From Zelopaecilomyces penicillatus (Eukaryota > Ascomycota > Sordariomycetes > Hypocreales > Pseudodiploosporaceae), in NCBI GenBank assembly GCA_005765155.1, contig VCCP01000001.1, positions 806,001-870,000 of the forward strand: a DNA stretch of 64,000 nucleotides. The letters are read 5' to 3'. Under the pieces are notes generated by a model. The model was not told the DNA's origin. It saw only the letters and a program-made list of their open reading frames with translations, and did no database searches. Below, piece after piece: positions 11,742 through 23,854 of this stretch (position 1 is the first letter of the stretch; each line of letters starts with the position of its first letter). The position numbers and the translations under genes are program-made.

Positions 11742-14700
11742 TCAAATCTTGCCCTCGATTGCAGTCTTGATAGCTGTTTGTAGATATTAAGTTAGTATGT
11801 ATAGCAATTAAAGAAGCAGAACAATAGGTAAGGAGTAAGGGAGCGTACCTTCGCAGGAAACCTTGGCGTCGCCAAAGAGCATCTTTGCATTTGGCATGTA
11901 GAACATGGGATTTGGAACATCAGCTGCTATTGGTTAGCCTTGTCTTTCTTATATGTGAATAAGAGCACTCACCATATCCGCTGCCCAGACTTCTCTTCAT
12001 GATTACAACCTGTTTGGCTTTCCATGCATGCAACACAGGCATGCCCTCGATTGAGCTGCCCTTTTCCATTGCAATAGGGTTGACAGTGTCGTTAGCACCA
12101 ATCACCACAGCCAGATCGGTTTGTGGGAAGTCGTCGTTGATCTCGTCCATTTCCAGAACGATATCATAAGGAACACTGGCTTCCGCAAGAAGCACGTTGC
12201 ACTGACCAGGCATCCTGCCAGCTACGGGGTGTATAGCAAACCGTACGGCAATACCCTTAGAACGCAGGGTTTGGACGATGCTTGAGAGAGCATACTGTGC
12301 TTTTGCCACAGCCATACCGTATCCGACAATGATAATGACAGACTCGACACCCAGCAAAGAGTCCGCAAGGTCATCAACGGATGTCTCCACGACTTGCCCC
12401 TCAGGTTTGAACTCTTGCATCGTTGTAGGGGCTGTTGAGCCTCCAAAAATGACATTTGTCAACGAGCGGTTCATGGCCACACACATGATGTATGACAAGA
12501 TGGATCCAGACACTCCTATGAGTGCTCCAACCGAGGTCAAGAGAGGGTTATCTAACATAAACCCCTCTGCCACTAGTGCAAAGCCACTATATGCGTTCAA
12601 AACGGTAATCACAACAGCTAAACCATGTCAGAAAATCCGCAAGATGGAATGATAGTATCATAACTTACGCATATCAGCTCCACCAATGGCGGCGGTGGTA
12701 GTGTATCCCTTGATAAAGCTCAGTGCTGCATTGGCTGCAAGAGCACCCGCGGCAATCATGGGTGCGCCTGGGGCCATAGTTAGAAAAGCTCCAAACGTAG
12801 CGGTATTGGCAGCTAATAATCCCGTGTTAAGGATATGTCGTCCAGGAATAACCTTGGGGCGCGAAGCCATGCGACCGGCTAGCTTGAGAAACGCGACAAT
12901 AGATCCGGTGAACGTTACACCACCTTGTGCAAAGTCTTAGCATGAATAGTGACAAAGATTGTATTAGAGTCAAGGGAAATCATACCAATGAGAACACCGA
13001 GATAGGCCGTTACCATATGCAAAGTAGAAACATCAGCGATGTCAGCCATGACACTTCCAATGCTGGTCAAGACAGCCGCTAGACCGACGACAGAGTGCAG
13101 TGCAGCAACCGTTTGTGGCAGGTCGGTTGGAGTGATTCGCTTGCCGATCAAGATACCTGAATGAAGTTAAAATCAGCTCTTTACAGTAGTAGAAGTTGCT
13201 GTGATAACCTACCAGCAATTGTGCCCAGAGCGGCCAGTCCACCGAACTGTGTCAGAACTTCAGGAGAGAAACCTGCAGCCAGCAAGCTAGCCATGACTCC
13301 GGATCCTACACCGAGAATTCCCAGCATATTTCCCATACGAGCAGTAGATTGAGAAGCGAGACCAGAGAGAGAACCAATGCAAAGAACAGAGCTGGCGAGA
13401 TATCCTGCCTGGACAAGACCAGCTGCGCCAGTTGAAGCAGCAACGAGGAAGCCGCCACCAAAGAGAGCGGCGGGAACTCCATACATCCAAGGGTATTCAG
13501 GAGGATCAGTTGGTCCTATTCAGTGTTAGCTAGTAATACTCATTGCCCATGATTGGTTTTGAAAACGTACTTTTGAACATGTCGAGCATTCGCTTCGTGA
13601 TCACAAAGCCACCTCCGACATTCACAAATGCCAACAACACACTTGCCGCGCCAAAGGCCTGCGGGATTGTCTCCGGCACAAAACCTCCTCCGAGAATGAA
13701 AAGTCCGCCAATACCGACCATGCCGGAAATTGCGTTGGTAACACTCATGAGCGGCGAATGAAGAGCTGGAGCTACACCCCAGACGACTCGATAACCAATC
13801 AAACTGGCCAGTGCAAATGTAAAGGCATTGGACATGAACAGAGGACTGGTATATTTACCAAGAGCCAGAATGGATCCCATTCCAGCGCTAATGGTTGCGA
13901 CTTCGCGAGTTTTCTTTTGCCAGGGGGTGAGTACGACAGCCTCTGTTTTGACTTCTGGTTCAGCAGGCTTAGCTGGAGCAGGAGGCGGGGCCGGATGAGG
14001 AGCAGGAGGAACAATCTCGCCATTCTGAGTGACAATAGAGCCGCGGACAACTTCATCAGACAAATCAATGCCGAACTCTTTGTCTTTGGGGGACATTGAC
14101 AGAAGGAACTTTGTGATGTTGTTAGAGTATAGAGTGGAGGACTGGGTCGGAAGTCGAGATGGCAAATCAGTAAATCCTAGCGAGAACAATGTTAGTATGA
14201 AGTATTAGCTTGTTTTAATGGCCAAAATGCTCACCAATCACTTTAACATCATTATATGTTACCATTTCGCCTGGTTTCGTCGCTTCACAGTTTCCACCGG
14301 CCTCGGCCGCCAAGTCAACCACAACACTACCAGGCTTCATGACATCGAGCATATCCATTTTGATCAGTTTTGGGGCCGGCTTTCCAGGAATTAGGGCAGT
14401 GGTTATGATAATGTCAACCTCTCTGGCCTGATCCTTGAATAGCTTCATTTCGGCCTCGATGAACTCCTTGCTCATCTCCTTGGCATAGCCACCTGCACCA
14501 GATCCATCTTCTTGGAAATCGACTTCAACAAACTCAGCTCCCAGGGATTGAACTTGCTCTCGAACTGCAGGTCTAGTGTCAAAACCACGAACAATAGCAC
14601 CCATTCGACGAGCAGTTGCGATAGCACTGAGTCCCGCCACGCCAGCACCAATGACTAAGACCTTGCAAGGGGGAATCTTGCCCGCTGCCGTTACCTGTCC

Positions 14701-15564
14701 TGTCAAGAACCTACCAAAGACATTGGATGCCTCAAGCACAGCTTTGTAGCCAGCAATGTTTGCCATACTGCTGAGGGCGTCAAAAACCTGGGCTCGAGAT
14801 ATGCGAGGAATCAGCTCCATGGCAAAGCTTGTGGCTTTCTTGTCAGCAAGCTTCTGGACAAGCTCCCTATTTTGCGCTGGCTGAAGGAATGAGATGACCG
14901 TCTGGTGCTCTTTGATGGCATCCACCTCAGACATGGTTGGACCACGGACTTTGAGCACCACATCGGCAGCTGACCAGACATCTCGGGGAGAATCAACAAG
15001 AGTAGCCCCAGCTTTGACGTATGCCTCATCCGGGAATTCGGCAGCCGCTCCAGCGCCTCGTTCAACGAGAACTTTGGAATAGCCCTTTTTGAGGAGGAGT
15101 GCTACATTTACAGGAGTGATAGCGACACGGCGCTCCCCTGGGTATATCTCTTTGGGCACACCAACACTCAACTGGTTATATGGTGTTGTTGGTGGCACAA
15201 CTGTAGCTGTAGAATACCGCTTGGCTAGATGGGACAAATAAGATGCCGCTTTGGAGCTATGGCGGACCAGCGCCAGAGATTTGGCCGAGGAAACGGCAAC
15301 AGCTCGCTGTCTTGAGGCACCAAAAGTATTGTGCCATTGTCGACGGCAAGCCAGCAAAGAAGCCACTTCTGCAGACGAAGTTAGCGAAGGCACAAGGCGC
15401 AATTGACTCTTGTGATTCCGAAACTGGAATGACAATGAAGATGACAGAGTAGGCACTCAGGAGCAGATTGACTGACCTTGGAACCGAAATCGTACTAGGC
15501 GAGAAGACGACGTGGATGTAGAAGAGGGGGAGAAGCACAGCGGGCGCAGCATATTGGATGCCAT
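11742..15564 (-). CDS. nnt: Proton-translocating NAD(P)+ transhydrogenase, fused alpha-beta, mitochondrial
   Basis: Catalyses hydride transfer from NADH to NADP+ coupled to proton entry across the inner mitochondrial membrane, supplying NADPH. Nine exons by phase: 15564-15477, 15368-14235, 14176-13571, 13515-13213, 13156-12986, 12923-12669, 12617-11973, 11926-11849 and 11773-11742, giving 1,103 residues. The N-terminus (MASNMLRPLCFSPSS...) is a plausible matrix presequence. Domain I (NAD binding, PntA-like) includes VGVPKEIYPGERRVAITP, the Rossmann motif VIGAGVAGLSAI, and RGFDTRPAVREQ. A Pro/Ala-rich linker leads to the membrane domain II (repeated Gly/Ala-rich helices). Domain III (NADP binding, PntB-like) has VGYGMAVAKAQ, FAIHPVAGRMPGQCNVLLAE and GANDTVNP, ending FGDAKVSCEAIKTAIEGKI. 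The first intron is set by donor GTCAGT and branch GCTAAC; other acceptors break the frame. Animal, fungal and protozoan enzymes are also single chains. Confidence 0.94.
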
Positions 15565-17136
15565 CACGACAAGCGCACCCTCATCTGAGGCAACAGCTTT
15601 TGCGTAACTTGTTGCGCAACTACTCAGTTGAGGAGTAACAGGACATCCAGCAAACAATACACAGAGCGCGAGAGTGAAGGGATCAACGAAGAAGCAAACA
15701 AGCAAGAAAAGAAAAAGCTGTCAAGAAAAAAAGGCTTGTGGGAGAAGAGGGGAAAAGACCCTTTGGAGATGGTGGGCTGGCAGGATGGCAGTAATTACGA
15801 CCATGACATGATATTGCTGGCCATGATACAGTACCTGATGACATGCCACCACCAGCTTGGAGCCTTGGAGGTGACTATCTGTCCTGCTTTCGATCGCCAG
15901 ACCCCGCCCCCATGCGCGCCACTCGGTGCCCATGGCGCGTCTGACTTTAGCCTGTTGACAAGGAGTATAGCAAGGCAATAATAAGGTAATCTGTCTGTAC
16001 TGTATTGCTCGGCACGATGAGGGCAGTGCAGGTAGCATGGCGTTGTATGTACAGTACAGTATGCATGCCCTCGTAACATGCTCGGCTGGCTCGTCTCGGA
16101 AGAGGACACACCTCTGGGCTGTTTGTCTTTCCCGTTACGTTGGTCCTTTGCTTGCTGTATGTTGTACAACGTGCCATCCAAACCCAAGATATTCAGGTCG
16201 GCTTGCTTTGTAACTAGACAAAATGTCTGGCGAACTCATCAAGATCAACCCAAACCAGAGTCTGCCAGTTCTATCTCATCCTGTTGTGAGACTTTGAACC
16301 ATCACCAACTTGGCTCCATCCGAGTGGTGTTCAGGTGCGGGGATCGGGAAGCCCCAACTGGCGGCGAGACATCCACTACGGCTGCCACGTACAGGGGCTG
16401 TGGCGCCCTGTAACCCCACCATTGCGGGGGCCACCTCGGCGCTAAAACCTGGGGGAAATGGGCCTCCAGTCCTCAATCGGCCACTGTTTGTGGTCTGGGC
16501 ATGAACTGCGGAGAAAGCGGCGGCTGGGTTGGGGGCGATTGAAACCTCGACGCCGTGGACCGAATCGGGGAGGAGGGGGCTTTTGATTGCGCATCGGATG
16601 TCTGAGGTTGAGCATCTGATGTCACCGTGTGCATGTACTGTTCTGTAAGCGATGGCTACTGTATCTTCTCTAGGAATTTCCGGCATCTTCTTTGATTAAG
16701 TTGGCTTGCCTTTTTCGGCGTGACTGCTTATTAGGTTGAGCAGAGAGAGACACAGACGCACGAATCAGATGTTCGCGTTTATCAGGTAGCTTTCATTGCA
16801 CAATGGCCAGTCCTGCATGATATACTTTCGACTCAAGTTACCTTGGGCGTCTCCAAAACGATAAAACCATATTTAGGCCAGGCAGTTCAACTGACGGCCC
16901 AATAACGAAATGATTTCCCAAATACAGTTCATTCAAGGTTGAGTGGAGAAGAAGCACTACTGCATGCATGTAATGAAGCAGATTGTATCGACTACCTGTC
17001 CTGGTCAGAAACCCAGACGTCCCCTAACTCCCTTCCACTGGACCAAATTTCTCCAACTCCACCAAAAGCCCGATTTGTCCAGCTACACGTCAAACCCCCA
17101 AATATCTCCATTTCCTGCGCTGCACACACCCACGCG
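15565..17136. other. Intergenic, 1.6 kb
   Basis: Upstream region of the transhydrogenase gene and 3' flank of the secreted Cys-rich gene. Open frames are present on both strands (for example 16276-16686 minus) but have no recognisable domain or splice support. Confidence 0.6.
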
Positions 17137-17780
17137 CTACATGCCGCCACCTATTCCAATGTCGTCGATAAGCACAGCACAATTGCCGGCATGGCATGGT
17201 GTCTCGCAGCGACCTCTAAAGTCAGGCCCGACGTTGAGACACTTGTCACATCCACACAGCAAGTCGAGATCTGTCCCGACACGCTGGTCGACTCCGTTGC
17301 AGAGACAGACGTAGAGGGCAGAAGTGACGTTTGTTGCGGGAGTGTTATTGGCACAAGCTGCATTTGGGGTGCTGCAGTATGCCTCGCCGAGCTGCTTAGT
17401 AGTCCATGGTTTCTCTGTACAGAGAGTCAGTTTGTGACAATATCGACAATATGATCTTTTCAGTCAAGGTTTTTGAACTGCAAAAAATTACGACGACTGA
17501 GAATCGAAAACAGGAGTCACATACTCATCGCCATTAGCACTGAGGCACAGTACGTGTAGCCGCACTCGCAGATTGGGCCATCTGGAGCCGGTGCCTGGCC
17601 CTTTGACGAAGTCGCAGGAGGGACGGGCACATCTGGAGAGGCAGGCGACGACATCTGTGTGGTTTTCGACAATGTGTGGTGGGATAGAGGCGGCGGGGCC
17701 GAGGAGGGAGTTGGAAGCTGGGGCTTGGGATTCGCCATGACCATTGTGGCCACTCCCAGGAGAGCCCAAATAAATTTCAT
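17137..17780 (-). CDS. Small secreted cysteine-rich protein, Pro/Ser-rich N-terminal linker
   Basis: I do not recognise a characterised family. Two exons, 17780-17525 and 17414-17137, join in phase (donor GTATGT, acceptor TACAG), giving 177 residues. The N-terminus MKFIWALLGVATMVMANP is a signal peptide. Residues 18-65 form a Pro/Ser/Thr-rich stretch. The rest carries 13 cysteines in doublets and triplets: CECGYTYC, YCSTPNAAC, YVCLC, LLCGCDKC, RCETPCHAGNC. Such spacing suggests a compact disulfide-rich domain. An NNT N-glycosylation sequon occurs in ANNTPATNVT. The exon junction falls between the first Cys cluster and KKPWTTKQLGEAYC. This looks like a secreted effector-like or wall-associated protein, but no function is visible. 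The opposite strand has a 171-residue open frame (16939-17454) that I regard as a shadow. Confidence 0.78.
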
Positions 17781-18604
17781 GGTTGCTGTTTACTAACTAT
17801 TACAGGAAAAAAGACTCTCGACCTTGATAACCAAATTGGGTGTTGAGACTGGGCGACCACTTTTGGGGATGCCTCATGAGGACATGGCCAACCAAGACCG
17901 GCAACAGGTTGCTTTTATACCTCAGCCAGAATGCGTACCTGAATCCTTGACTGAAGCTGCCCATCATCAAAGCACAATCCTCTTTTCATGTACGTATGTA
18001 GTACTGCGGGTGAACGAAGCTCAAGGTAGCAGATCAGCAGTTTCTTCCCGTCAAGACTGATTCACCCAAAGGCTACCCTACGTATCTCCAGCATTGAAAT
18101 GTCACATAGAGTAGGGCCATGGTGATCTTGTACAACATGAAAGATAGAGACAGCCCAATGAGAGCCTGGAACGATGTTGTGTTCGCGCGGGAGCAACGAT
18201 CCAAGCCCGAATTTGTCGCCCGCCACAGAAAATTCAAGCGTGAGTCAGACAACGGCTCGAAGACCAAAGTTTGACTTCAATGAAAGAACTCTGTTAATCC
18301 ATGTGCCCAAGAGACATATAAGTCAGGAACTGCGCCCTGTTGCGTAGCATTGACGTGGAGTATAACCGTAAGCAAAGTCACACAGAACAACCACAATCAA
18401 GATGGATCAAAACATTGTAATCCAAATGGACATGCATGCCAATGATAAACAGGCATTAAATCAGCGCATACCCTTTCTTAAATGATACACACATACATTG
18501 CGCACAATGTCTAACCAGGTTGAGCTGTCCTATTCCCCCTGTCCTTTTCTGTTCCTCTGTCCAAATCTTTTTTGTCTTTTCGTTATGTGCATAACTTCAT
18601 CCGT
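17781..18604. other. Intergenic
   Basis: Promoter side of the secreted Cys-rich gene and 3' flank of the H-protein gene. No coding or RNA feature seen. Confidence 0.65.
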
Positions 18605-19210
18605 TTACTCGTGAGTGGTGGTTGCCTTGTAGGTCGCATCATCCATGAGATTGTCAAATTGCTTTGCGCCTTCCTCGTCGACCTCGACCTTTACAATCCA
18701 GCCGCCACCGGTGCTATCATCCTCGGGGACGTCGTTGATAGTCTTGGGCTTTTCCTCAAGAATTTTGTTGACCTGGACGACTTTGCATCGGATGGGGGCA
18801 AGGATGTCACTAGCACTCTTAACAGACTCCACGGCTCCAATATTGTCGCCGGACTCGACCCAATCGCGCGTCTCGGGCAATTCGACGTATACTACGTCAC
18901 CGAGCTGTTCGGCGGCGTAGGTGGAGATACCAATGGTACCAGTCTTGCGGTCGGCAGACAAATCAACCCACTCATGGGACTCGGCATACTTTCGGACAAG
19001 GCCTATTCCATTGGTTGCACAACGAACAATGGTCAGCGGCAGGCTGGGAAGTTGTGGGGAGAGTAGACAGGGCAATTAATATTGTTGGAACTTCTAGGTC
19101 ATCATACTTATTCTGCTAGTGGTGAAGCTTCGGAAGGGCGTAGCACGGGGAGCAGCCAAGCGCATGACCGCAGGCCTCGCGGCGCGCAGAGTGTTTGCAA
19201 TTGAGGCCAT
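18605..19210 (-). CDS. GCV3: Glycine cleavage system H protein, mitochondrial
   Basis: Lipoyl-carrying shuttle of the glycine decarboxylase complex. It moves the aminomethyl group between the P, T and L proteins in the mitochondrial matrix. Exons are 19210-19108 and 19002-18605, 166 residues. Exon 1 is a matrix presequence (MASIANTLRAARPAVMRLAA) rich in Arg and Ala. The acceptor is set by phase: AATAG|GC, preceded by CTGAC, gives SRI-S-LVRKYAESHEW; the nearer CCCAG would run into a stop. Conserved elements are RKYAESHEWVDL, TGTIGISTYAAEQLGDVVYV, and the lipoylation loop GAVESVKSASDI with the acceptor Lys at about residue 96. The C-terminal part has GGGWIVKVEV. Length and motifs match the family closely. 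Confidence 0.93.
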
Positions 19211-21268
19211 TGTGTATGGGGCGGAAACGAGGCGAATTCGCACGGGCAGTTTGGAGGAGAGGGAAGGGTTGGTGGTGTGCGGTCTGAAAAGTCGAGAATC
19301 TGGGCGTCATGAACGATAGTGACCTGATGGTTTATCGGAGTTGCACGGGACGGAAACCCTCTTAGTCATCCAGCGAAAACGGCTGCTCCCCACCACCAAA
19401 CCGACGCAAGGCGACCTGCCAGAGAAGCGGGTCATTAGCATTTTGGTGAAGCGGCAGCCAATCATTGCCGATTCTAAACATAATAGCTTCATCCTGTCTC
19501 CATTGCGAAGGAGAGTCTGCAAGAGGGATTCTAGAATGGGAATGTGCTAATATTGGGTATTATTAATAGTTTGGTATCAAATTTTACATCAAGCAAAAAA
19601 TGCCTATAGCAAAGCGACACCGGCGCAGATGCAGGGCCTGTTGGAATGTCAATTGTGTGGCTGGCTTGATTTTGGGGAATGAGGAGATCACTCTGGGCTA
19701 TTACTGTTGATGGTGCTCATGCTGGACCTCCGATGCCTTCGTAATAGTGTGCTAACACGTTCAATGACGAAGGAGTGACACCGATATAGCGTGTGCAACC
19801 ATGTCGCATAGGTATCATGTAAAGGTAAGATTGCGGTGCATTGGTAGCTACCTAGCATTGCAGATGCTCTCTCATAAGGTACTGTACGCAACCCACCTCC
19901 ACCAGGAATAGAGACAGGGAAAGGGGTGAATGACAGCGGTGGGAGTGAGATGAAATGCTGATGAGGGTTCCGTGCTTTATCACCAGCAACAACAGAGCGG
20001 TCAAGCCATTGTTGCATTATTTCCATCTCGTAATTAGCTGAGATTCCGCTATTTGTCCAGGGTTGGCGACGACGTGGACCGAAAGCAGGGTGAGTGAAGG
20101 ATGAGATAGATTGGTTGATTGGTGGCTGAATTGTGTGCGCGCCATACGTATAGAGAACGTTGCTGGACGACAGCCTACCTGTGGAGGTTGCCAACACACA
20201 CATGTGACATCCATCACCATGCCTATCCGTATAGTTATTGAGTAATTACAGGAACACAACAAAAACACCGCCGACAACACAAACAACCCATGCAAAGCGG
20301 AGCATGTGTTCATTAGACTTTGGCAATATTTCTTCACCGATCTTTGCTGTAGAGGGTCCAGCGCAGGGAGGCAATTCCCTATCCAGAGTTCCCAAAAAGG
20401 CATTCATACATACCCAAGATTGAGCCCTCATTTGAAATGTAGGGCGCTCCCCTAATATTAGGAGTACACACGCCCCCAACAGCAATTTACATCGGCGAGT
20501 TGAAACGCGATATTATCGATTCGTTTATACTCGTCCCAACATCTTAGTGGCTGCGCAGTCTATCTGCTAGCTCCCCGCGTTTTGTTTGCCCGTGTCTGAG
20601 TGTTGTGTGACGCTAGCATAGCAGGGCAATCCTGAATCAACATTCGTCAGTGCTGAGCAGCTGGCAGGACAGGGGATCAGCACTAATCTTTGGGGAGGTG
20701 CCAGCCCCCAAACCCGCCGCTCTGGGGGGGCGCCTCGCAATAGCTCCAGGCCACCTACAAGTGGTGTAGGTGAGGTGTACTCCGTAGAGAGACTCGGAAT
20801 GAGAGAGGAGGCTGAGCGGTGCCTCTGAAATTCCGGTCCGCAGTCGCCGCAATTGCTTCAACGCGCCAGGTCGAGGGTAAACCACCTACCCCTGCCAGGT
20901 TTCCATTGCCTTTTGCTATCTCATCCACCGCAATCCAAACACCCCTCATCGCAACCTGTGTCCCCGGACTCGAAAACTCGGCAACACTCTCCAATTTCCT
21001 TTGTTTGGGAGGTTCTAGATCGCCATCGCTGGCTTGTATACTGCTTTGACTCTGTGTCAATCCACCCCCACGTACGGTTCAGCCGTTGCCTTTGGCTTAA
21101 TGACTTCAACTACGAGCTGATTACACCCGCCCCCTTTCTCGATTGCTCGCCCTCGGTTTCTCCCATCTTTGACATTGGCCTTTCAAGTCATTCAAGCTGG
21201 ATTCTACAAACGATTCAGCGGCTCCCTTTAACCATCTCCACGACGCCGCCGCCGTCGTTTCAACGGAG
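19211..21268. other. Intergenic, 2.1 kb, upstream of the SPG1-like gene
   Basis: Divergent promoter region between the H-protein gene (minus) and the GTPase gene (plus). A 171-residue open frame at 19688-20203 (minus) lacks any motif and I do not call it. Confidence 0.6.
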
Positions 21269-22505
21269 ATGGAGACACAGCAGCAGCCGCAGCCGCAGCA
21301 GCACCAGTCGGAACAACAGCAGCAATCAGAACAGCATCACCAGCATCAACAGCAACAGCAGCCTCAGCTTCAGCCGCAATCGCATCAACCTCAAATTCAG
21401 CCACAGTCGCATCAGCATCAATACCAGCCACAGCAGCAGCAGCAGCAGCAGCAGCAGCATCACCAACACCACCACCAACATCCACATCAACAAAGCCAGC
21501 AGTTTCAACAGCATGAGCAGCTTCCATCGCCCCAAGAGATCCATGAAGACACCCTTGGAGGCATTGAGGACTCGCCGCATGTGGCTCCTACCAATGGCTA
21601 CCACCACCAACAGAGTCAATCATTAGACCAAGGGCTTTCCAACAGCCCGCGACCCGAGGACGATCCTTCGAGTAGATACACACCTCCAGTCTCCAGCGCT
21701 CCCTCAATTTCACGGCCGGCTAGTGGTATGTCAAACCCACCGCCACAAAACTACAACGATTATCGGCAGGGATCAGGCGAACCTCAAGGTCGCAATCATG
21801 TCGTAATCAAAGTCGGCATGGTTGGGGATGCTCAAATCGGCAAGACATCACTAATGGTCAAATACGTCGAGGGAAGCTGGGACGAAGACTATATCCAAAC
21901 ACTCGGTGTAAATTTCATGGAAAAGACCATCTCAATTCGCAACACCGAGATCACCTTTTCCATTTGGGACTTGGGCGGCCAACGCGAATTCGTCAACATG
22001 TTACCCCTTGTGTGTAATGATGCAGTTGCTATTCTCTTCATGTTCGATTTGACAAGGAAAAGCACTTTAAACAGCATCAAGGAATGGTACAGACAGGGTA
22101 GAGGCTTCAACAAGACGGCTATCCCGATTTTGGTCGGTACCAAGTACGACCACTTTGTAAATTTCCCGCTCCAGGATCAGGAGGAAATTTCCAATCAGGT
22201 GCGCTGCAACCGACGCATTCGGCATTCTTACCCAATCAAAAACGAAAACAAACTAACTTGACATCAGGCAAGACGGTTTGCCAAGGCTATGAGGGCAGCT
22301 CTTATCTTCTCAAGTACAAGCCACAGCATTAATGTTCAAAAGGTTTGTGGAGATAGCCTATTGCAGAGTCGTTCCAACTCATTCGTAGACTAACATTGTG
22401 ATTTAGATTTTCAAGATCGTGCTCTCAAAAGCGTTTGATCTCAAGTGTACAATTCCTGAAATCGAAAATGTTGGCGAACCATTGCTACTTTACCAATCGG
22501 TCTGA
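21269..22505 (+). CDS. spg1: Septum-promoting small GTPase, SPG1/TEM1 type, with Gln/His-rich N-terminal extension
   Basis: Ras-like GTPase heading the septation initiation / mitotic exit network. In its GTP form it recruits the Cdc7/SepH kinase at spindle pole bodies. Exons are 21269-22198, 22268-22342 and 22407-22505, all in phase 0, giving 367 residues. The G domain starts near residue 175. It has P-loop GDAQIGKTS, switch I region QTLGVNFMEKT, DxxG box WDLGGQ, the Spg1-type FMFDLTRKSTLNSIKEWYRQ, and the NKxD-equivalent GTKYD. The last exons encode ALIFSSTSHSINVQK and IFKIVLSKAFDLKCTIPE. Residues 2-85 are dominated by Gln and His, partly encoded by a (CAG)9 tract, followed by a Ser/Pro-rich linker. 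Yeast Tem1 and fission yeast Spg1 are much shorter. No prenylation CaaX box is present, as is usual for this family. Confidence 0.92.
21431..21457 (+). repeat. (CAG)9 trinucleotide repeat inside coding sequence
   Basis: Nine pure CAG codons within the Gln-rich N-terminal segment of the SPG1-like GTPase; surrounding Gln codons are mixed CAG/CAA. Length polymorphism between strains is plausible. Confidence 0.95.
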
Positions 22506-23854
22506 AACCCAAGCGTGGCATCCCAAGGAGACCCTTTCCCTATAATCGAACAACACTTTCTCTCTGGCCAGCTGAAACAGTTGATGTTCAGATAGTTTTC
22601 GGCACAGCTCTCCCGTTATGTGGACAATGAACCGTAATTCTTATTGAACTGTGCAGTACTACTCCTTAATGGCGGCAAAAGACTCAAATATCAGAGCTCA
22701 AACGAATAAACATTGGCTGAAATTTACGTGCGCAGAGGAGAAATGGTGGGATTAACCGGCTCCCTTTTTTATCCGTCACTGGGGCAATTGAATCCATCTT
22801 CGATTCTCGACTACCTACTTGTTTCGATTCTGCTTTGTTGTTTAATACACCACTTCAATTATAGGGAAGGCGAGGATGGTGACAGTGTCACGGGAAACTT
22901 CGGGGGAAGGCACGGCAATTTTGGGCTGTTGCTAAGGCTGTCTTACCACTGCGTGCCACATGCTGCGACTAAAAATGTGAAGATTTGCATTTGGGACAAA
23001 ATTTGCTTTGATGGTCACATAGTATGGATTTCGGTGGTTTGGATTGCCGCAAGACCTACGGCGTGGGCGAGGCGTACATGTGTCATTGAGAGATGAGCCA
23101 GGGACGGGGAGGAAGTCAAGTGGCTAGAGAGAGTACGATGTTCCTTTTGGGCAATTAGAGAGGGAGACTGGCAAACAGGTTGGCATGTTTGATAAAACTT
23201 GGATTGGGGCTTGGCTGGGCCAAGGCCCCAGACTGCTCAAGTTGATGTGAATATAATGGCAGAATATAATTGACTGCATGTCTCATGATTGCACCAACAC
23301 ATTTCTGTGGCAAGGCGCGTGACGGTTATAAGTAAAGACATGGAATGTGGCTTCGGAGTCCGGCACAAGCGCCGGGACTGCTCTCGGACGTCCCATGTCC
23401 CATTCATGTATAGTTTATGCATTTGGAGTGGTGTTATCTCTCTTCAACATTAATATCAGATACGCGATTCGCCTATAGTTTCATCTAGCCTACCTTGGTA
23501 ATAGTTCGAACTGCTATACATGACGGATGTTGCAAAATCTCCGTTCAAAAACACTGATCGGTATTGGAACTTATGTGGTTGTGTTATCATCTCCGTGACG
23601 ATGTTAATGCACTGGGACAAGCTGTTGTAGCGAGTCTATATCTGCAAGTGTGTGGGTGTTCTCCCATACAGTTCCTGACATATGTGCCTTGGTACTGTAT
23701 GGTTTTCATGACAGGAATAAGTATTTAAAGTCGACATTGGCCGCCATTTTGTCATTTTTCATCCATACTTTTAATATTTAGGTCATCGGTAACTACATCC
23801 AAGATATACTGCCAAACCCACATCGAATCCAGCAAATAATCCAACATCATCACA
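22506..23854. other. Intergenic, 1.3 kb
   Basis: No gene seen. A TATA-like TATTTAAA stands near 23,720-23,727, about 130 bases before the CFEM start codon. Confidence 0.6.

Noticed and set aside
16939..17454. 171-residue plus-strand open frame
   Set aside because: It lies opposite the spliced secreted Cys-rich gene, whose signal peptide, splice phase and cysteine pattern are far better supported.
19688..20203. 171-residue minus-strand open frame
   Set aside because: No domain, signal peptide or splice extension; composition looks like non-coding sequence.
21228..21619. Long Ala/Val- and Leu-rich frames opposite the Gln-rich GTPase start
   Set aside because: They are the antisense translations of the CAG/CAA repeat, not genes.
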